Origin: an uncultured Lachnospiraceae bacterium
GTDB taxonomy: Bacteria > Bacillota > Clostridia > Lachnospirales > Lachnospiraceae
Length of the DNA stretch: 17,320 bases
Reading direction: 5' to 3'
NCBI GenBank assembly: GCA_934394565.1
Contig: CAKRQV010000031.1
Span: forward strand, 1-17,320
Positions 15,098 to 17,320 of the stretch are shown here, one piece after another. The position numbers and the translations under genes were made by a program. Below the pieces are notes generated by a model that was not told the origin of the DNA, did not search any database, and saw nothing but the letters and a program-made list of their open reading frames with translations. The number at the start of each line of letters is the position of its first letter. The first letter of the stretch is position 1.

Positions 15098-15256
15098 CTG
15101 TGACATGGTGAGTTAATATCTGCGCCAAAGCCCCGGTGACAGATGTTTTCCGCTGAAAGATGTAAGAGAGCGTGAGCTTATCGCATCATTTGGCAGTCGG
15201 CCTCACACCGACGATAGATTATCAACATTTAACAGATTAAACAGGAGGTAACATCC
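15098..15256 (+). promoter_or_regulatory. Structured 5' leader of rplM (possible L13 autoregulatory leader)
   Basis: A leader of about 160 nt lies before rplM. Possible helices are AATATCTG (15115-15122) with CAGATGTT (15140-15147), GATG/TAAG (15159-15166) with CTTA/CATC (15177-15187), and GTCGG (15196-15200) with CCGAC (15208-15212). A leader RNA for L13 feedback is known in low-GC Gram-positives. Membership of that family here is inference from position and length, not from a matched consensus. Confidence 0.4.
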
Positions 15257-15685
15257 ATGAAAACATACATGGCTAATCCGGATAAGATTGAGAGAAAATG
15301 GTATGTAGTTGATGCTGAAGGACAGACACTTGGTCGTCTGGCATCTGAGGTAGCTAAGGTATTAAGAGGAAAAAACAAACCGGTTTATACTCCTCACGTT
15401 GATACAGGCGATTATGTAATCGTTGTAAACGCAGCTAAGATTGCAGTAACAGGTAAGAAACTGGAGCAGAAGATTTACTATCATCACTCCGATTATGTTG
15501 GTGGTATGAAAGAAGCTACTCTGGCTGAGATGCTGGCAAAGAAACCGGAAAAGGTTATCGAGCTTGCAGTTCAGGGCATGCTGCCGAAGGGACCGCTTGG
15601 AAGATCCATGATTAAGAAACTGCATGTATACGCTGGACCGGATCATGAGCAGGCAGCTCAGAAACCGGAAGTACTGACATTCTAA
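15257..15685 (+). CDS. rplM: 50S ribosomal protein L13
   Basis: A 142-residue ribosomal protein of standard length that binds 23S rRNA early in large-subunit assembly. Family landmarks are KWYVVDAEGQTLGRLAS near the start, LRGKNKP, GDYVIVVNA, the YYHHSDYVGGMK segment, and GMLPKGPLGRSMIKKLHVYAG in the C-terminal half. AGGAGG (15243-15248) lies 8 bases before the ATG. It is co-transcribed with rpsI 15 bp downstream, the universal L13-S9 pair, from the strong promoter at 15063. Confidence 0.98.
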   Translation: MKTYMANPDKIERKWYVVDAEGQTLGRLASEVAKVLRGKNKPVYTPHVDTGDYVIVVNAAKIAVTGKKLEQKIYYHHSDYVGGMKEATLAEMLAKKPEKVIELAVQGMLPKGPLGRSMIKKLHVYAGPDHEQAAQKPEVLTF

Positions 15686-15700
15686 GAGGAGGTTTAAGAC

Positions 15701-16093
15701 ATGGCTACTAACAAATATTACGGAACAGGAAGAAGAAAAACATCTGTTGCCAGAGTATATCTGGTACCGGGAACTGGTAAGATCACAATCAACAAACGTG
15801 ACATTGATGAGTATCTGGGTCTTGAGACTCTGAAAGTTATCGTTCGTCAGCCGCTTGTTGCTACAGATAATGCAGATAAGTTTGACGTTATCGTTACCGT
15901 ACATGGTGGCGGATACACAGGTCAGGCTGGTGCCATTCGTCATGGTATCTCCCGTGCCCTGCTTACAGTAGACAACGATTTCAGACCGGTTCTGAAAAAA
16001 GCCGGATTCCTGACTCGTGACCCGAGAATGAAAGAGCGTAAGAAATACGGCCTCAAAGCAGCTCGTCGCGCTCCGCAGTTCAGCAAACGATAA
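15701..16093 (+). CDS. rpsI: 30S ribosomal protein S9
   Basis: A 130-residue ribosomal protein of normal length. It starts with YYGTGRRKTSVARVYL, has GGGYTGQAGAIRHGISRAL in the middle and ends with KKYGLKAARRAPQFSKR, whose basic C-terminal tail reaches the P-site tRNA in the ribosome. GAGGAGG (15686-15692) directly follows the rplM stop codon, 8 bases before the ATG. The 3' end is intact and followed by a strong terminator. The 3' end of rpsI is known as an attachment site for integrative elements in other Firmicutes, relevant to the accessory DNA that follows. Confidence 0.98.
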   Translation: MATNKYYGTGRRKTSVARVYLVPGTGKITINKRDIDEYLGLETLKVIVRQPLVATDNADKFDVIVTVHGGGYTGQAGAIRHGISRALLTVDNDFRPVLKKAGFLTRDPRMKERKKYGLKAARRAPQFSKR

Positions 16094-16120
16094 TTTACCA
16101 AAATATTCAAACAGCACAGC

Positions 16121-16154
16121 AAGCCCCGGAAACCCAGTGTTTTCGGGGCTTTTT
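16121..16154 (+). terminator. Terminator of rplM-rpsI
   Basis: A 13-bp stem with one G-U pair (16121-16133 with 16139-16151), a 5-nt loop and a T tract through 16154. It begins 27 bp after the rpsI stop. Confidence 0.92.
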
Positions 16155-16205
16155 AGCACTTTTGGTCACTTGAAAATTTTGCTGGAAAGTGGCTGATTTT
16201 TTACG

Positions 16206-16226
16206 GTAGCACACACGTAGCACACA
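16206..16226. repeat. Tandem direct repeat GTAGCACACA x2
   Basis: GTAGCACACA occurs at 16206-16215 and 16217-16226, an 11-bp period. Short direct repeats beside an integration target can be integrase arm-type sites or repressor sites. Here they lie just upstream of the -35 hexamer at 16234. Confidence 0.5.
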
Positions 16227-16233
16227 AATTCGC

Positions 16234-16262
16234 TTGACAAATTTGGAAAATCCGTCTAAAAT
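16234..16262 (+). promoter_or_regulatory. Strong orphan promoter
   Basis: Perfect TTGACA (16234-16239), a 17-bp spacer and TAAAAT (16257-16262), with a start near 16269. Downstream lie an 8-bp inverted repeat, the HicB-like remnant and then the terminator at 16597-16632, so it may drive a transcript of about 360 nt. Confidence 0.75.
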
Positions 16263-16331
16263 GCGGACAATCTCATATTAGGCTTTTTTGTTGCTATGCA
16301 TATGAGAAAAAGATCCGGTGGATTTTTTTGA

Positions 16332-16451
16332 ATGGGGCAACGTGCAGAGGTATTAGAAAATGCAGAACAGGTTATACGGGAATGGATTGAAACCGCTGAA
16401 ATGCTAGGCCGGGAGATTCCGCAGCCTAAAGGCAGATTAGTGTATGCTTAA
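16332..16451 (+). pseudogene. Remnant of a HicB-like antitoxin (C-terminal part)
   Basis: A 39-residue frame starts at ATG 16332 and contains AEVLENAEQVIREW, then ETAEMLGREIPQPKGRL, ending VYA. This looks like the second half of HicB-family antitoxins, where EALENA and an IPEPKGR-like end are typical. The N-terminal half of the HicB fold is missing: a TGA stop precedes the ATG, there is no ribosome binding site, and no HicA toxin is present. The upstream frame (gat ttt ttt gaa tgg ggc) encodes FFEWG, which could be a frameshifted piece of the lost strand. I read it as a degraded toxin-antitoxin remnant; family assignment is by eye. Confidence 0.55.
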
Positions 16452-16502
16452 ACTATACGTTTTTCTGTAACGGTCTTTATGTGATATCTGGAAAGTAGAA
16501 GA

Positions 16503-16520
16503 GGCAGCCACGTGGCTGCC
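16503..16520. repeat. Perfect 18-bp palindrome
   Basis: GGCAGCCACGTGGCTGCC is its own reverse complement and can form a 7-bp hairpin with an ACGT loop. It is followed by CCTTTGC, so termination is doubtful. It could be a protein-binding site or part of an RNA ending at the terminator about 110 bp downstream. Confidence 0.65.
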
Positions 16521-16596
16521 CCTTTGCAAACGGACCGGGAAATATATGAATGAGGTCCATCTTGATGCGCAAAGTGAAATCAGAATAAGAACGTCC

Positions 16597-16632
16597 GCCC
16601 GTTTCAGCCCTTGAGGTGTGGAGCGGGCTTTT
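16597..16632 (+). terminator. Orphan terminator-like hairpin
   Basis: GCCCGTTTCA (16597-16606) pairs with TGGAGCGGGC (16619-16628), ten pairs with two G-U, a 12-nt loop, then TTTTG. No intact plus-strand gene precedes it. It may end the transcript from the promoter at 16234 or be left over from lost genes. Confidence 0.6.
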
Positions 16633-16711
16633 GTTCATTTTCCGGATTGGTCTTGTTGCACTTTTGTGACACTTTCCATGCACTTTCGCGGGGGAAATTC
16701 AAGATGATCTC

Positions 16712-16744
16712 TGGTATGCTACAGACATGGTTGATACACAACCA
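16712..16744 (+). promoter_or_regulatory. Extended -10 promoter and 5' hairpin of the exported-protein gene
   Basis: TGG followed by TATGCT (16715-16720) resembles an extended -10 element, with a poor -35. The start would be near 16727, directly before a hairpin TGGTTG-ATACA-CAACCA (16728-16744) that would cap the mRNA 5' end. The same palindrome could instead be an operator. Confidence 0.4.
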
Positions 16745-16771
16745 AATAATAAAAAAGGAGAGTAACATACT

Positions 16772-17314
16772 ATGAAAAAGAAAACGATTTGGAACCTTGC
16801 GCTGGCACTGGCGTTGGTGGTATCAGTCACCGGCACAGCAACCTCCGCCTTCGCCGCCACATCCGCACCAATGGAGCCTGTTACTAAAATTACCACCGAG
16901 AACGAGGATGCCATCAGGAAGCTGAATGAGCTGGACACCCAGATGGAGGCGCTGTATGAAAAGCTGCCCGACTGCGACAATATGACGCTTGACGAGAAGG
17001 CACTGGAAAAGACCGACCCCAAGGTGCTGGGTGAAATCGACACCCTGGAGCAGGAGTATGACCGCGTCTGCGAAAAGCACGCCGACCTGTGGGACAAGGT
17101 AGATGAAGCGTACTTCAATCTGCCGGACGACTACGACTTCGACAACTACGATGAGGCCGCCTTCATCCGCAGCCTGAGCTTCCTGACCGACGCGGAAAAG
17201 GACGCGCTGATCGCCGACTACAACCGTCTTACGGAGATCGACAGCCGGCTGTGCGAGCTGTACAATTCCATCTGGGGCAACACCGGCTGCGAAAGCGGCA
17301 TCTGCCCCCTTTGA
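16772..17314 (+). CDS. Unknown acidic exported protein
   Basis: A 180-residue protein I do not recognise. It has a clear Sec signal peptide: MKKK, a hydrophobic core at about 6-22 and a likely signal peptidase I site at AFA-A near 28-30. There is no lipobox. The mature part is strongly acidic and mostly helical, with heptad-like stretches (about 45-65, 85-115, 140-170) around an Asp/Tyr-rich DDYDFDNYDEA segment, and five Cys, two in the final CESGICPL. Codon use is richer in G/C-ending codons than in the core genes, suggesting transfer. AAGGAG (16755-16760) lies 11 bases before the ATG, slightly long. Helical exported proteins like this can be stress or metal sensors or be surface-bound, but no function is assigned. 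It ends 6 bp before the window edge. Confidence 0.75.
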   Translation: MKKKTIWNLALALALVVSVTGTATSAFAATSAPMEPVTKITTENEDAIRKLNELDTQMEALYEKLPDCDNMTLDEKALEKTDPKVLGEIDTLEQEYDRVCEKHADLWDKVDEAYFNLPDDYDFDNYDEAAFIRSLSFLTDAEKDALIADYNRLTEIDSRLCELYNSIWGNTGCESGICPL

Positions 17315-17320
17315 CGGAAA

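Larger units (their letters stand above)
16155..16771. other. Non-coding boundary region after rpsI
   Basis: About 617 bp with no intact gene. In order it holds tandem direct repeats (16206-16226), a consensus promoter (16234-16262), an inverted repeat TCTCATAT/ATATGAGA around 16271-16306, a HicB-like remnant (16332-16451), a perfect 18-bp palindrome (16503-16520), an orphan terminator (16597-16632), and the leader of the exported protein gene. No integrase, tRNA or second copy of the rpsI end was seen within the window. Confidence 0.6.

Noticed and set aside
16477..16683. 68-residue minus-strand frame after rpsI
   Set aside because: It runs through the palindrome and the terminator hairpin, has no recognisable family, and no good ribosome binding site was seen.
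16094..17320. Second copy of the rpsI 3' end as an attachment-site repeat
   Set aside because: Looked for the last bases of rpsI downstream and did not find them within the window.

Overview
The window looks like chromosomal DNA of a Clostridia-class Firmicute, most likely a gut Lachnospiraceae. This rests on protein sequence style, strong AGGAGG-type ribosome binding sites, TTGACA/TATAAT-like promoters, the tig-clpP-clpX-lon-ysxC order, and the ecfA1-ecfA2-ecfT-truA-rplM-rpsI order typical of the Firmicutes ribosomal region. No genus is claimed.

Layout. (1) 1-2952: a P1B-2 zinc/cadmium/lead exporter that is already open at base 1, so its start lies outside. Its N-terminus stacks a His/Cys-rich tandem repeat, a Cys cluster and three HMA domains. 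(2) 2953-3377: a terminator, a hairpin and a roughly 178-bp GC-rich palindromic element with 44-nt arms (43/44 complementary). (3) 3378-4279, minus strand: a small XRE repressor-like gene with a palindrome at its predicted promoter, and a CYTH-domain protein. (4) 4464-5033: a DJ-1/PfpI protein read divergently from the CYTH gene. (5) 5255-14101, plus strand: a probable long operon, tig-clpP-clpX-lon-ysxC-ecfA1-ecfA2-ecfT, joining protein folding and proteolysis, ribosome assembly and the shared energising module of ECF vitamin transporters. It ends at a terminator. (6) 14288-16093: truA, then rplM-rpsI with a consensus promoter buried in the truA stop codon and a structured leader, closed by a strong terminator. 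(7) 16155-17320: an accessory-looking boundary with a strong promoter, direct repeats, a remnant resembling the C-terminal part of a HicB antitoxin, a perfect 18-bp palindrome, an isolated terminator, and a gene for an acidic exported protein whose codon use is more GC-rich than its neighbours.

Most of the window is conserved core genome. The unusual parts are the metal-binding N-terminus of the exporter, the 3107-3284 palindromic element, the structured spacers of the protease operon, the joining of the ecf module to the clp/lon operon, and the region downstream of rpsI, a site known as a target of tyrosine integrases. No clearly new multi-gene system is visible. The 3' boundary region is the best place to look for one, because it runs out of the window.
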